From VFKI01 sp033762075 (GTDB taxonomy: Bacteria; Pseudomonadota; Gammaproteobacteria; DSM-16500): 64,000 nucleotides of DNA. The stretch spans positions 1 through 64,000 of the forward strand of contig JANRLY010000011.1 in assembly GCA_033762075.1 (NCBI GenBank). The letters run 5' to 3'. The notes under the pieces were generated by a model. That model worked only from the letters and a program-made list of their open reading frames with translations, was not told the DNA's origin and made no database searches. Below are positions 15,516 through 24,472 of this stretch, piece by piece. A program made the translations under genes and the position numbers. Positions within the stretch are counted from its first letter, which is position 1; the number at the start of each line of letters is the position of its first letter.

Positions 15516-16817
15516 TTGATAAATCGCTATCTAAACCATAATCTGTTCCGCCAAAATGTTGATGATTTTTTGCGTAAAGATCCTCAATTAATGAGTCTGG
15601 CGGCACTAAAACACCAATACCAGGATCTTTGGTGGCAACAGCTTGATATGAGAGAGCCAGGCCTCTACATCCTGACAGGTGGCCGTCAGGTGGGAAAATC
15701 GACTTCCTGCAAATTACTCATGGCACATTGCCTGAGAGCTAAATTATTAAAACCTTCGCAAATGTTCTATCTGCCTTGCGATGAGATTTACGATGCCAAA
15801 GAGTTCAGTCAAATTTTGCGTTTAATTCTGGCTGACGATCTGCTCGAACCGTTTCTGTTGATTATTGATGAAGTCACATATGTTAAAGATTGGGATCGCG
15901 TTATTAAAGCCTTGGCTGATGAAGGCGCGTTTCAACATGGGATATGTCTATTAACAGGCTCTGACAATATCATTTTAAAAGATGCCGCACAGCGATTTCC
16001 GGGTCGACGTGGCAGAGCAAATCAATTCGATTTCCACATGTATCCCCTTAGTTTCCCCGAATTTGCCCATCTTGTTACTCCAGAAGCATCATCAAATAGC
16101 CAGAAATTAAGTGATTTATTCAATTCATACTTGCAGTGCGGGGGTTATCTAAAAGCAATTAATGAATACGCAGTATCAGGTAAAATATCAGAATCTACCT
16201 ATCTCACATATGAACAATGGATACGTGGCGATTTCTTGAAGCAAGGTAAAAATGAAGACACATTACTTGCAGTGTTACGAGAATTAATGATCATTAGTGT
16301 GAGTCCGATTTCTTATACTAAACTTGCGCAAAAAATTGGTGTCATTAGCAAAGAAACCTGCATGGATTATATGCGCATGTTAAGTCGAATGGATATACTG
16401 CTCACATTGCAAGCTTATGATCAAAACAAAAAAATCGGATTCCCGAAAAAAGATCGAAAATTTCATATTGCTGATCCATTTATTTTTCGCACCATCTTGC
16501 ATTGGCTGCATCGAGAAGGTTCTATCAGAAACAGTGCGCAAGAGAGCCATCTAGTCGAGGCTTGTGTTGCCAGCCACTGTAATCGTTTAGGTAAAATATT
16601 TTATTTTAAGGGTCAAGGTGAAGTCGACGTTATTTTATTACGCGATGAGCAAACCCTTGCTATCGAAGTGAAATGGGCGGAACAGATTCGTGCAAACGAT
16701 TTGAAAACACTAAAACAATTTCACTCTGCGAACATCCTTACCAAGCATCGACATTCAGGACATATTGACGGTATTAACAATTTGCCGGTTTATCAATTCT
16801 TGATGGATTTGTTTTAG
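15516..16817 (+). CDS. AAA-family ATPase with DUF4143 C-terminal domain
   Basis: The start is TTG at 15516, five bases after GGAGGT; an upstream TTG at 15474 lies in the operator palindromes and lacks a ribosome site. The protein is about 433 residues. Walker A is LTGGRQVGKST near residue 57, Walker B is LLIIDEVTYVKDW near 115, with LLTGSDN (sensor 1) near 150. The C-terminal DUF4143 domain ends in GQGEVDVILL...LAIEVKWAE, a PD-(D/E)XK-like D...ExK pattern. The function of this large family is not established; members are often horizontally mobile. A decayed relative lies at 45563-45793. Confidence 0.8.
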   Translation: MINRYLNHNLFRQNVDDFLRKDPQLMSLAALKHQYQDLWWQQLDMREPGLYILTGGRQVGKSTSCKLLMAHCLRAKLLKPSQMFYLPCDEIYDAKEFSQILRLILADDLLEPFLLIIDEVTYVKDWDRVIKALADEGAFQHGICLLTGSDNIILKDAAQRFPGRRGRANQFDFHMYPLSFPEFAHLVTPEASSNSQKLSDLFNSYLQCGGYLKAINEYAVSGKISESTYLTYEQWIRGDFLKQGKNEDTLLAVLRELMIISVSPISYTKLAQKIGVISKETCMDYMRMLSRMDILLTLQAYDQNKKIGFPKKDRKFHIADPFIFRTILHWLHREGSIRNSAQESHLVEACVASHCNRLGKIFYFKGQGEVDVILLRDEQTLAIEVKWAEQIRANDLKTLKQFHSANILTKHRHSGHIDGINNLPVYQFLMDLF

Positions 16818-17017
16818 ACCTTAACAATCCTCTATTTTTCATAATCTCAAATAAGCAAAAAAGTCACTGAGCGGAAGAATTTAAACTGTTATCAATGCAA
16901 ATTTTTGCTTGATATCGCGAAGATGTGAGATGAGAAATGACTTGGAAAAATGGAGAAATTGAGTAAAAAATATTTTTCTATGGGATTAAGCGCAAAGAGG
17001 AAAAAGAATTATTTATC

Positions 17018-19894
17018 TTACTTTTTTTTACCCGGCGTTGCGGGGGGTTCAGTCGACGCGCCAGGTTCGGATTTTGGCTGCTTGTCGTGCCAATCTTTTA
17101 ATGCTTTAGCGGTTCTTGTTTTTTCTATACCAGCAAGGCCAGCCTGACCTGCTTCACCGCCCGCTTTCGAAATACCGCCAGCAGCACTTTCCACAGCTTG
17201 TTTAGCGGATTGCAGCATTTCTTGTTCGCCATATTGAACAGCTGGGCCACCAATCCAAGTTAAGACTCTTTCAGGAATGACATAAATCAACGAAAAACTT
17301 TTACTGATAACCGTAATCACAATCGTACAATAAATTGCAATGAAAAAAGCAGATTCAAAAAGTCCCGGATCGCTATTAATAGAATACATAGCATTCAAAA
17401 ACCCTGCATTCACCATGCTCATGATGGCAATCGAAACTAAAATACCTGCCATCAAACCAAACACCATCAAACTCGGACGGAGAAATAAGTTGAGCAATAA
17501 CATCGCAGCTGGCTCACTACGCCCTAAAATATCGTGTTGCCCGCCTGGACTTAAAATCCCCAATGCAACAATTGGGGCAGCTACCATGGCTTCAACTGTT
17601 GCCAATATCCAACCCATACCACCCGCAATAAAAATCATATAAGGGATCAACGGGACATAAACCGACAAAACTGCACCAAAAGAAAAAATAGCCCCGAGCA
17701 ATAAACTTAAAAGTGGCCCTAATATTCCAAAAAATAGCTTAACGACCTCCCCTAATACGTTAGACGTCATACCACTAGCAAAAAATGTAATATTAAAAGT
17801 CGACAATAGGGTAATGACTGCAGCAACAGCAAGCACTGTCCAAAAAAGCGTAGTGGCTGTCTCAATTAACTGTCTACCGAATTTAGTCATAGAAACCAGC
17901 GGATTAGTTGTCCCAGTATATTTACTATAACCCCCAGTTCCTTGAACTATGCCCGCAATTCCTCCTTCTACGGCACCGCCTGCAGCAGCGCCTATTAACC
18001 CTCCAGCCGCAGTCCCGGCCACAATGCCTCCAGCCGCTACTCCCGCACCCACACCAACCGCCGTAGCCATAATTGGGTTATAGACTGCACCGTATACTCC
18101 ATTTGCATTAACGCCCGCACTACTATACCCAGATTGCCCACTCAGATTTTGTATAAAATCACTCACAATGGTTCCAGCACCTTTTGTGATAACAGAAGAA
18201 ATATTTGACAGCCCTGGCACGCCTGTAGAGCCAGATCCAGCATTGTCTTGTGTTGCAGCCTGTGATCCACCCTCCGGAGAGTACTGGCCTGTATTCTGAA
18301 TGTAATCGTAAATAATACTAATGAGATTATTAGCGGCAGAAAAATTATTACGATATGAAACAGTCGTCATTTCACCCGCAGGACTAGTAGCATCTACATT
18401 AAAATAAGTGGTACTAAAATAATCGTTAATGCTTTGAACACCCTTACCCGTTTGATTCGCGATTTGGAAAAGAAAACTACCCGCTTGAATCCAACCTACT
18501 TGAATAGCATCCTTTTGCCATTGGTCCAATTCACTTATATTTTTATTATTAATTTGATTTGCTAAATCTTGTACTTCCGCTGACAACATGGCAGAAGTAT
18601 ACTGACCGATTGCTGAACTAATAAAGTTTAAATTCTGATCGCCTAAATACTGACGCAATGCAGGAAAATAAAGTTTATTGACAACTTTCGTATTATCTGA
18701 AGAGCTTGAACTAGATGCTGCATCAGTAGATTTAATATCAGTACCAGTTGAATTATTCTCTCCCATTGTTATTCCCACAATTCCGCAAGGTGCACTCGTC
18801 GTATCTTTTAGCGAACCTTGAAGACAACAATTTTGAATATTATTTGTTGAACAATAATCTTGCAGCCATCCTGGAGAATCAATCAATAATTTTGGAGGAG
18901 TTGAAGTCGTATCATACGAATCCTTGCTATATAACTGCAAAGCACTGTAATCATTATCAGCAAATTGTTTTGCTATCGCACCTAAAACAGACATGAGCCC
19001 TGATAATGCTTGTTGTTGCGCCTTGCAATAGGTGTTTTTTTGATTATAGTCTGCAAGAGCAGCGATATAAGCAAGGTCTTGAGTCCCTTTTGGATATTTA
19101 GTGGAATCTGTTGGATTCGGAGCAGAAGACGGCAGCGAGCAAAACGTTACTTTACCGCATGCCCCTCCTGGCCCCAAGTAATAAGTAGAATTAGCAAGCG
19201 TTCCATTGACAGAAGACTTGATTCCACTCGGAAGATTCCCAGTGTTATTAATAGGGTCTAACATGAGCTCATCAGACTGACCGCAGAAGTTTGTATGTAG
19301 TGTTGAATCCGCCTGTGAATTTGGACTAGTACAATAAAATGGAGTCGTTGAAGGCGTAACCATCGATTGGCCATTCTTAATATCACCACGAGATTCTTTT
19401 GCTTCCGCTTGACATACGAGCGCTTGAAACAGTTTTTGCATATTAAAATTCACAGATGTTCCTGTTGGCACCGTCATAGATTGTGTGGGTGAACCCAACA
19501 CAGCCGAAGCTTTAATTGCTGTCTGCCACAACGTATCCGCAGCCCCAATCCCTTGCACGATGACCCACATAAAAATCACTTGAATCGCGCAATAACCCGA
19601 ACTCATCGGAAATAACGCAGCGATACCAAAAACGGTGCGCAGCGGCACCCACACAGAATTCCATTGTTTGCCGAGGAATTCACCTTCTTGTGCCGTTTTA
19701 ATGAGCCCGACAATCGTCACATACACAACAATAAACGCACCAATTGTCAGCACAACCGTGTTTAATGTTTTAAACATGATGCCGAGTAATAACGTGGGAC
19801 TACCTGAAGGTAATAAAGAACCAACCACACCAAACACTTTAGATAAATAATAAATCGACTGATCGTTGGGTGCGATTTGGAAAAGACTGATCAT
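17018..19894 (-). CDS. dotA: Dot/Icm inner-membrane protein DotA
   Basis: A 958-residue polytopic protein. The N-terminus has two or three membrane helices (VVLTIGAFIVVYVTIVGLI near 50, FPMSSGYCAIQVIFMWVIVQ near 95), then a long serine/asparagine-rich periplasmic region, then a C-terminal cluster of helices (VLAVAAVITLLSTFNITFF near 690 and others up to about 890). The stretch GMGWILATVEAMVAAPIVAL near 780 matches DotA/TraY proteins. DotA is essential for Dot/Icm function. Its ATG overlaps the icmV stop (ATGA). A glycine/alanine-rich segment lies near residues 610-660. Confidence 0.93.
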   Translation of the reverse strand: MISLFQIAPNDQSIYYLSKVFGVVGSLLPSGSPTLLLGIMFKTLNTVVLTIGAFIVVYVTIVGLIKTAQEGEFLGKQWNSVWVPLRTVFGIAALFPMSSGYCAIQVIFMWVIVQGIGAADTLWQTAIKASAVLGSPTQSMTVPTGTSVNFNMQKLFQALVCQAEAKESRGDIKNGQSMVTPSTTPFYCTSPNSQADSTLHTNFCGQSDELMLDPINNTGNLPSGIKSSVNGTLANSTYYLGPGGACGKVTFCSLPSSAPNPTDSTKYPKGTQDLAYIAALADYNQKNTYCKAQQQALSGLMSVLGAIAKQFADNDYSALQLYSKDSYDTTSTPPKLLIDSPGWLQDYCSTNNIQNCCLQGSLKDTTSAPCGIVGITMGENNSTGTDIKSTDAASSSSSSDNTKVVNKLYFPALRQYLGDQNLNFISSAIGQYTSAMLSAEVQDLANQINNKNISELDQWQKDAIQVGWIQAGSFLFQIANQTGKGVQSINDYFSTTYFNVDATSPAGEMTTVSYRNNFSAANNLISIIYDYIQNTGQYSPEGGSQAATQDNAGSGSTGVPGLSNISSVITKGAGTIVSDFIQNLSGQSGYSSAGVNANGVYGAVYNPIMATAVGVGAGVAAGGIVAGTAAGGLIGAAAGGAVEGGIAGIVQGTGGYSKYTGTTNPLVSMTKFGRQLIETATTLFWTVLAVAAVITLLSTFNITFFASGMTSNVLGEVVKLFFGILGPLLSLLLGAIFSFGAVLSVYVPLIPYMIFIAGGMGWILATVEAMVAAPIVALGILSPGGQHDILGRSEPAAMLLLNLFLRPSLMVFGLMAGILVSIAIMSMVNAGFLNAMYSINSDPGLFESAFFIAIYCTIVITVISKSFSLIYVIPERVLTWIGGPAVQYGEQEMLQSAKQAVESAAGGISKAGGEAGQAGLAGIEKTRTAKALKDWHDKQPKSEPGASTEPPATPGKKK

Positions 19895-20370
19895 TGGGGT
19901 GTATTTCCTCTATCGTTAGACGAGAAAATACTTTCTGCCCATTCTTGGAAAGTACAACCTAGTTTACGTTTTTTAATTTGAAAAGCCCAAAAATGATAGC
20001 GAAACGCATTCACAAAAAATAAAGCCGCCGTCGGAATGGCTAACACAAACCCTGCAAATGTGCCGTGCTGAGATAACAAGCGAATGCCTTCAACAACTGT
20101 GACCAATGCCAACACTAAAAAAACAGCTGAGGTGATTAAATATCGTGTACGGGTTTTTTGGAGTGAATCTTCCGTGAGACCGAGACGCTGCATCGCTTGC
20201 TCGAAGGTTTCTATCCTGGCAGGTTCCGCAGGCGTGAAAATATTGGACACAAAGTCCCAAGTAGTTTGAATTTGAGTCTTCAGAAGACCGTAACCGATCC
20301 AACCCGATGGATTAAAGAATGTTTTGCGTGAAATTTTAATTGCATTTTTTGCGTCGTCTTTGATCGACAT
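19891..20370 (-). CDS. icmV: Dot/Icm inner-membrane protein IcmV
   Basis: A 159-residue protein with two hydrophobic segments near residues 78-95 (YLITSAVFLVLALVTVVEGI) and 105-125 (FAGFVLAIPTAALFFVNAF), followed by RYHFWAFQIKKRKLGCTFQEW, a stretch typical of IcmV. It precedes dotA with a 4-bp overlap and is divergent from icmW, as in Legionella and Coxiella. The 119-bp gap to icmW must hold both promoters; I could not identify a convincing regulator site there. Confidence 0.92.
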   Translation of the reverse strand: MSIKDDAKNAIKISRKTFFNPSGWIGYGLLKTQIQTTWDFVSNIFTPAEPARIETFEQAMQRLGLTEDSLQKTRTRYLITSAVFLVLALVTVVEGIRLLSQHGTFAGFVLAIPTAALFFVNAFRYHFWAFQIKKRKLGCTFQEWAESIFSSNDRGNTPQ

Positions 20371-20489
20371 AGAGAATTCGCCTTACGCAATCTAGTTAAA
20401 TTATCATTCACACCTATAAAAAACAACCGTTAACTTTACAAACTCAGGCCTTTGCTCTTACTATTAAAGGCTCACTTCAAGGATAACCT

Positions 20490-20939
20490 ATGCCAGATTT
20501 TGCACTACAAGCTGCCAATGAATTTTGGAATGCGTATGATGATCCAATGATTTTTCGGGTGATCGCCTTCATGGAAACCGTCGAAGATTGGACGCTTGAT
20601 GGCAATCCGGAACTCGAACAAGCCCTCAAAGAATTAGGTGATCAACTTGAAAAACTCAAACGTTTTGAATTAGGTCGTGAAGCGGAATTTGTCACACTTT
20701 GCGCACACATCAAAACATCTCGCATTTTACGCATTTTACAAGCCATTGATACTATCGAGCCAGGCTCCGCTTCCAAAGTATTAATGTATGCCGAAGAACA
20801 TAACTCTCCCACAAATCCGCTTGCGGGTCTTTTCCTCAAACGCAATATTGTTTTCGAACGTTTACGCTTACTCTCGAGAGTTTTCGCCAAAGAACGTTTT
20901 GCACTTATCTTAAAAGCATTGGAGCAAACTAATGTCTAA
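20490..20939 (+). CDS. icmW: Dot/Icm type IVB secretion chaperone IcmW
   Basis: A 149-residue acidic cytoplasmic protein close to the usual length (151). Characteristic segments are FRVIAFMETVEDWTLDGNPE near 27 and IDTIEPGSASKVLMYAEE near 88. IcmW binds IcmS to form the adaptor that escorts effectors to the coupling complex. Its stop codon overlaps the next gene by 8 bp (ATGTCTAA), so the downstream genes are translated from the same message. Confidence 0.94.
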   Translation: MPDFALQAANEFWNAYDDPMIFRVIAFMETVEDWTLDGNPELEQALKELGDQLEKLKRFELGREAEFVTLCAHIKTSRILRILQAIDTIEPGSASKVLMYAEEHNSPTNPLAGLFLKRNIVFERLRLLSRVFAKERFALILKALEQTNV

Positions 20940-21465
20940 AAATATTTTACGAATGATACTTGTCCTCAGCATTTTCTCCACAGCAACACTCTCTGCTCAA
21001 CAGCTTTTTAATGCAGAACCGCAAGATAATAAACACCCTGAATCCGCACAACCACAAGCGATGTCACCTAGTGATTTCAAAAATAAAGTCAATGAACTCA
21101 GTCAAAAAAGCATGAAAGACACATTAAAACAATCGCAAACTGTTGTTCAACAAGAAATGAATGTCACACAAACACAACCGGCTACTTTGCCGCCACTCCC
21201 ACCAAACCCTACCGCACAAGGCGCAACTTCAACTGAAGACCAAGCTGCAAAAGAAAAAGCAGAAAAAGAGAAAGCAGAAAAAGAAAAGCAAAAAGAAAAA
21301 GCACAAACTGCAACACCAACCACTTCTGGCAATGCCGCACCGGCTCAAAACACGACAAATACTGCGCCTTCTGAAGAACAAACATACACAGGTTTTCAAA
21401 GCAATTCCGGCACCAATACAACTGCACCGTCAAGCAATAGCGGCGGATTAAACGTGCAATACTAA
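20932..21465 (+). CDS. Secreted low-complexity protein between icmW and icmX
   Basis: A 177-residue protein with a signal peptide (LRMILVLSIFSTATLSAQQ). After a short helical region (MSPSDFKNKVNELSQKSMKD) it becomes proline/threonine-rich, has a KEKAEKEKAEKEKQKEK coiled stretch near residues 107-125, and ends in a serine/asparagine/threonine-rich tail. I do not recognise it as a named Icm protein. Legionella IcmX is about 466 residues while the icmX here is 309, so this gene might correspond to a detached IcmX N-terminal region; an independent periplasmic partner is equally possible. It overlaps icmW by 8 bp and ends 24 bp before icmX. Confidence 0.75.
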   Translation: MSKNILRMILVLSIFSTATLSAQQLFNAEPQDNKHPESAQPQAMSPSDFKNKVNELSQKSMKDTLKQSQTVVQQEMNVTQTQPATLPPLPPNPTAQGATSTEDQAAKEKAEKEKAEKEKQKEKAQTATPTTSGNAAPAQNTTNTAPSEEQTYTGFQSNSGTNTTAPSSNSGGLNVQY

Positions 21466-21489
21466 ACGCACACGCACAGGAGTGATGTT

Positions 21490-22419
21490 ATGAAAATCAC
21501 GAGAAACAAAGCGAAAATGGTTATTTCTGTCGCTACACTCTGCTTGTTTTCTTTGCTTGTCCCCACCAAATCAGTCGCCGATGAAATAGATCGGCCGTAT
21601 CTCATATATCTAACCATCGTCAGCACAGAACTTTACAAGATGCTGGAAGGTGTGAATCAATATCTCTGGTGGTCACTCATCATGGGGAACAGTTGGACGC
21701 TCCCCGATAAATCCGATCAAACAGCTACTGTGCAAGGAAATTTTTATAATTACACATTAGCAGCACAACGAAATGACATGATACAACTCGATGTCGAAAG
21801 TAAATTAACCAACGATTTTTTCAATACAACTGAAACTTTAGAAGATACCTTTCCGAATGACATTACATTTTCAACATTACTCGGCAAACCACCCATTAAT
21901 CCGGATCCACGCACAGTTGGCATAGGCGCACTTACCAACTTCGTTCAGCATGGAAAGCCCATCGACCCCGCTTACAATTACATCAAGAACATGTCTGGCA
22001 TTAACATCAGACACATTGCACCCAATAGCAACTGGAAAGGTAGCGTACAGGATAAAATAAAATATAGTGATTTTTATAATACGATTTCAGCCATTCAAAC
22101 ATTTAACGCATACATTGCCAGCAAAGTGTATGCGGAATTTACTAGCGGCACTCGTGCACAAATGAATCTCATCGAGCAAGCGAATGATTCAAATTGGTTT
22201 GCTACAATTGCGAGTGAAAATGTTGGCTACGTGATTCGTCAACTATTAATGTATTCATCGCAACAATTAGTCATACAAAGTGAATTACTCAAAACACAAC
22301 GAGAAGTTGCTGCGGCACAAGTGATGACAAATACATTACTCATTATGCAGAATGGATTCACTGAGCAAACATTACTGCGCAATGCGACCACATCACCAAG
22401 CGCAACACCCGGGACGTAA
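21490..22419 (+). CDS. icmX: Dot/Icm periplasmic protein IcmX
   Basis: A 309-residue exported protein with signal peptide MVISVATLCLFSLLVPTKSVADE. Conserved stretches are VNQYLWWSLIMGNSW near 56, GIGALTNFVQHGKPI near 142 and ENVGYVIRQLLMYSSQQLVI near 248. The icmW-x-icmX order opposite icmV-dotA supports the call. IcmX is required for replication-vacuole formation in Legionella. It ends about 20 bp before a palindromic repeat whose first hairpin (CTCCCTTTGAAAAAGGGAG) could terminate the operon. Confidence 0.85.
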   Translation: MKITRNKAKMVISVATLCLFSLLVPTKSVADEIDRPYLIYLTIVSTELYKMLEGVNQYLWWSLIMGNSWTLPDKSDQTATVQGNFYNYTLAAQRNDMIQLDVESKLTNDFFNTTETLEDTFPNDITFSTLLGKPPINPDPRTVGIGALTNFVQHGKPIDPAYNYIKNMSGINIRHIAPNSNWKGSVQDKIKYSDFYNTISAIQTFNAYIASKVYAEFTSGTRAQMNLIEQANDSNWFATIASENVGYVIRQLLMYSSQQLVIQSELLKTQREVAAAQVMTNTLLIMQNGFTEQTLLRNATTSPSATPGT

Positions 22420-22440
22420 TTGAGAAAATCTCATTTTTTT

Positions 22441-22592
22441 TCTCCCTTTGAAAAAGGGAGGTAGGAGGGATTTTTATAAAATTGTTTTTATTAAATCCCC
22501 CTCAATCCCCCTTTTTCAAAGGGGGAAGCTTACGTGTTTTCCCTTTTTCAAAGAGGAAGCTTACATGCCTTTGCTCTTTCAAAGAGAAAGCA
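22441..22592. repeat. CCCCCTTTTTCAAAGGGGG repeat cluster after icmX
   Basis: A complete unit (CTCCCTTTGAAAAAGGGAG, then AAATCCCCCTCAATCC and CCCTTTTTCAAAGGGGGAAG) is followed by two degenerate copies (CCCTTTTTCAAAGAGGAAG and GCTCTTTCAAAGAGAAAGC) at roughly 33-bp intervals. The hairpins probably end the icmW-icmX transcript. Confidence 0.7.
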
Positions 22593-22603
22593 AAAAACAT
22601 CCT

Positions 22604-22777
22604 TCACGCCATAAACATCCAAATAGAAAGTAACAAAGCTACAACAAATCCCACTTGACTAACCCACATTGGGATAGGTTTACCATTCACTAATATTTCC
22701 GCTTTTTTTACCCAGCGGACTAAATGCAATATTGCCACTAATGCAAATACAATCCCTGCAACATATAAAGCACTCAT
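22604..22777 (-). CDS. Small two-helix membrane protein
   Basis: A 57-residue protein from the ATG at 22777, preceded by a strong GGAGG ribosome site five bases away; a longer frame to 22822 has none. Two hydrophobic helices (YVAGIVFALVAILHLVRWV near 5-23 and WVSQVGFVVALLLSIWMFM near 38-56) are joined by a short loop (KKAEILVNGKPIPM). I do not recognise a named family. It stands alone between repeats. Confidence 0.7.
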   Translation of the reverse strand: MSALYVAGIVFALVAILHLVRWVKKAEILVNGKPIPMWVSQVGFVVALLLSIWMFMA

Positions 22778-22816
22778 AATACCTCCTTGTGAAAAATGTA
22801 ACCGATAATGAGATCT

Positions 22817-22943
22817 CGTCATTGCGAGGTCACCCTTCGACTACGCTCAGGATAAACTCTGTGTTTAGCCGTGGCGATCCAGACGCATTGTAACAAAAAA
22901 ATAGATTGCCACGCCAAAACGCTTACACTGGCTCACAATGACG
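22817..22943. repeat. Dispersed GTCATTGCGAG palindromic repeat
   Basis: The copy runs from CGTCATTGCGAGG to CACAATGACGG and carries an inserted CCTTCGACTACGCTCAGG segment as well as the paired GTGGCGATCCAG and GATTGCCACG cores. It fills the gap between a small membrane gene and the 3' end of the next minus-strand gene. Confidence 0.75.
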
Positions 22944-22958
22944 GAGTAAAAGTTGAAT

Positions 22959-23549
22959 TTACAGTCGACTTAATCCTTGACGATTACAGAGCAATTTATT
23001 TTCTGATGCTTCTGCTAATATCTCAGTCAAACCAGTTAATTGATTTTTTAATGAAGGATATTGGCCAATCAAATCACAAATTTGTTTTTTTTCTGCCTCA
23101 TTAAATGGCTCAATTGTAATTTGGGCATCCCCAAATGCTTGACTAATTTGACGAGGAAGTGCTTTTGGATAATACAGTGGAAAACGAATCGTATCTAAAT
23201 AGATGCCCAAAAAAGCATTGCGAGAAAATAATTTATCCGAGGAAAGCGCCTTTAAGAATGCCTTGTATGATTCAACATACGCTTCAGCAAATTTAAAATA
23301 CGCAGGAAAACGCAATGCCAACCCTAACGTAAAATAAGGTTGCTGAGACATAATAAATTCCGATTTACTGCCAGCCATCTCAAATTTGAGAGCAGTTATT
23401 CTTGACGCATACTGCTTAGAAGGTGGAAAACCATGGCCTTCAAGGAGCAAAAAAATAATATCTAATGGGGTGTAATCATTTAAGACTTTTTCTGGGCCGC
23501 CCTGATAAAAAAGTACAGGCTTGGATTGATGGAAACGATTTTGCGTCAT
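22959..23549 (-). CDS. Hypothetical protein
   Basis: A 196-residue cytoplasmic-looking protein without signal peptide or membrane segment that I do not recognise. It is rich in aromatic residues (FPAYFKFAEAYVESYKAFLK near 90, IYLDTIRFPLYYPKALP near 115) and probably helical. It lies 9 bp downstream of yicC on the same strand and may be co-transcribed with it. The last residues run close to a dispersed repeat. Confidence 0.6.
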   Translation of the reverse strand: MTQNRFHQSKPVLFYQGGPEKVLNDYTPLDIIFLLLEGHGFPPSKQYASRITALKFEMAGSKSEFIMSQQPYFTLGLALRFPAYFKFAEAYVESYKAFLKALSSDKLFSRNAFLGIYLDTIRFPLYYPKALPRQISQAFGDAQITIEPFNEAEKKQICDLIGQYPSLKNQLTGLTEILAEASENKLLCNRQGLSRL

Positions 23550-23558
23550 ATGAATTCC

Positions 23559-24428
23559 TTATTCTATATTTTGAACTTGCTCACGCATTTGTTCGATTAA
23601 TACTTTCATCTCAACTGATGCGCGCGTTGTTGTCAGGTTGACAGATTTAGAACCTAGTGTATTTGCTTCGCGATTAAATTCTTGCATGAGAAAATCAAGT
23701 CTACGCCCTGCGGCTTCGCCCGATTTTAAAACACGCTGTACTTCTGCAACATGCGATTCTAAACGATCCAACTCTTCAGCAACATCTATTCTTTGTGTGA
23801 ATAAAATCATTTCTTGTTCAATGCGCGCTTGATCCAATTCTAATTTTACCTCATTAAAACGCTCAACCAATTTTGCGCGTTGCAATTGCTGTATTTCAGG
23901 CAAGTGTGCGCGCGCCTCAGTTAAATGGATTTTAATTTTTTCTAAACGTTCTGATAAAAGTTTCGCAAGGACTTCTCCCTCGCGTACTCGTGTATCCGTA
24001 AATTGAGTTAATGCCTTATCTAATAACGCCATCACAATGGGCTGCATCGCCTCTGAATCAATCTCAATAGATTTCAACATGCCTGGCCAATTTAATATCT
24101 CCAATGGATTGATCGGAGCAACACTGCCAAACGTTTTAGCGATTTGAAGTGTTGCATTTTGCAATGATGTCACTAATGGTTTATTTAGCTGCATCTCAAC
24201 TGCAGATGGATCATCCGGTTGATAGCGCAAAATACACTCAACTTTACCGCGATGAATATCACGGCGAATACGCTCACGCAAAAGCATCTCTAAATCATAG
24301 AGTGCTTCAGGCACACGCAGTGTTAAATCAAGATAGCGATGATTCACAGAACGCAATTCGCAAACCAAGCTACCCCACGGACCTTGCTCGCTTACACGAG
24401 CAAATGCTGTCATACTTTTCATAGTCAT
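23559..24428 (-). CDS. yicC: YicC family endoribonuclease
   Basis: About 289 residues from the ATG at 24428, which gives the family opening (MTMKSMTAFARV); an upstream frame adds 22 unrelated residues reaching into the divergent rph gene. Family features are ELRSVNHRYLDLTLRVPEAL near 27, the central coiled coil, and the C-terminal RRLDFLMQEFNREANTLGSK and MKVLIEQMREQVQNIE. E. coli YicC is an endoribonuclease acting on RNAs including RyhB. The divergent arrangement with rph is widespread. Confidence 0.92.
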   Translation of the reverse strand: MTMKSMTAFARVSEQGPWGSLVCELRSVNHRYLDLTLRVPEALYDLEMLLRERIRRDIHRGKVECILRYQPDDPSAVEMQLNKPLVTSLQNATLQIAKTFGSVAPINPLEILNWPGMLKSIEIDSEAMQPIVMALLDKALTQFTDTRVREGEVLAKLLSERLEKIKIHLTEARAHLPEIQQLQRAKLVERFNEVKLELDQARIEQEMILFTQRIDVAEELDRLESHVAEVQRVLKSGEAAGRRLDFLMQEFNREANTLGSKSVNLTTTRASVEMKVLIEQMREQVQNIE

Positions 24429-24472
24429 CACATTCCAATAAAATACGGCACTTTCAAACGGGGAATCTTGCC

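Noticed and set aside
20371..20489. CpxR or PmrA binding sites in the icmV/icmW gap
   Set aside because: These regulate the homologous promoters in Legionella and Coxiella, but I found only a single GTAAA half-site, not a full tandem site.
22871..23104. 77-codon plus-strand frame
   Set aside because: It begins inside the GTCATTGCGAG repeat and runs antisense through the gene at 22959-23549.
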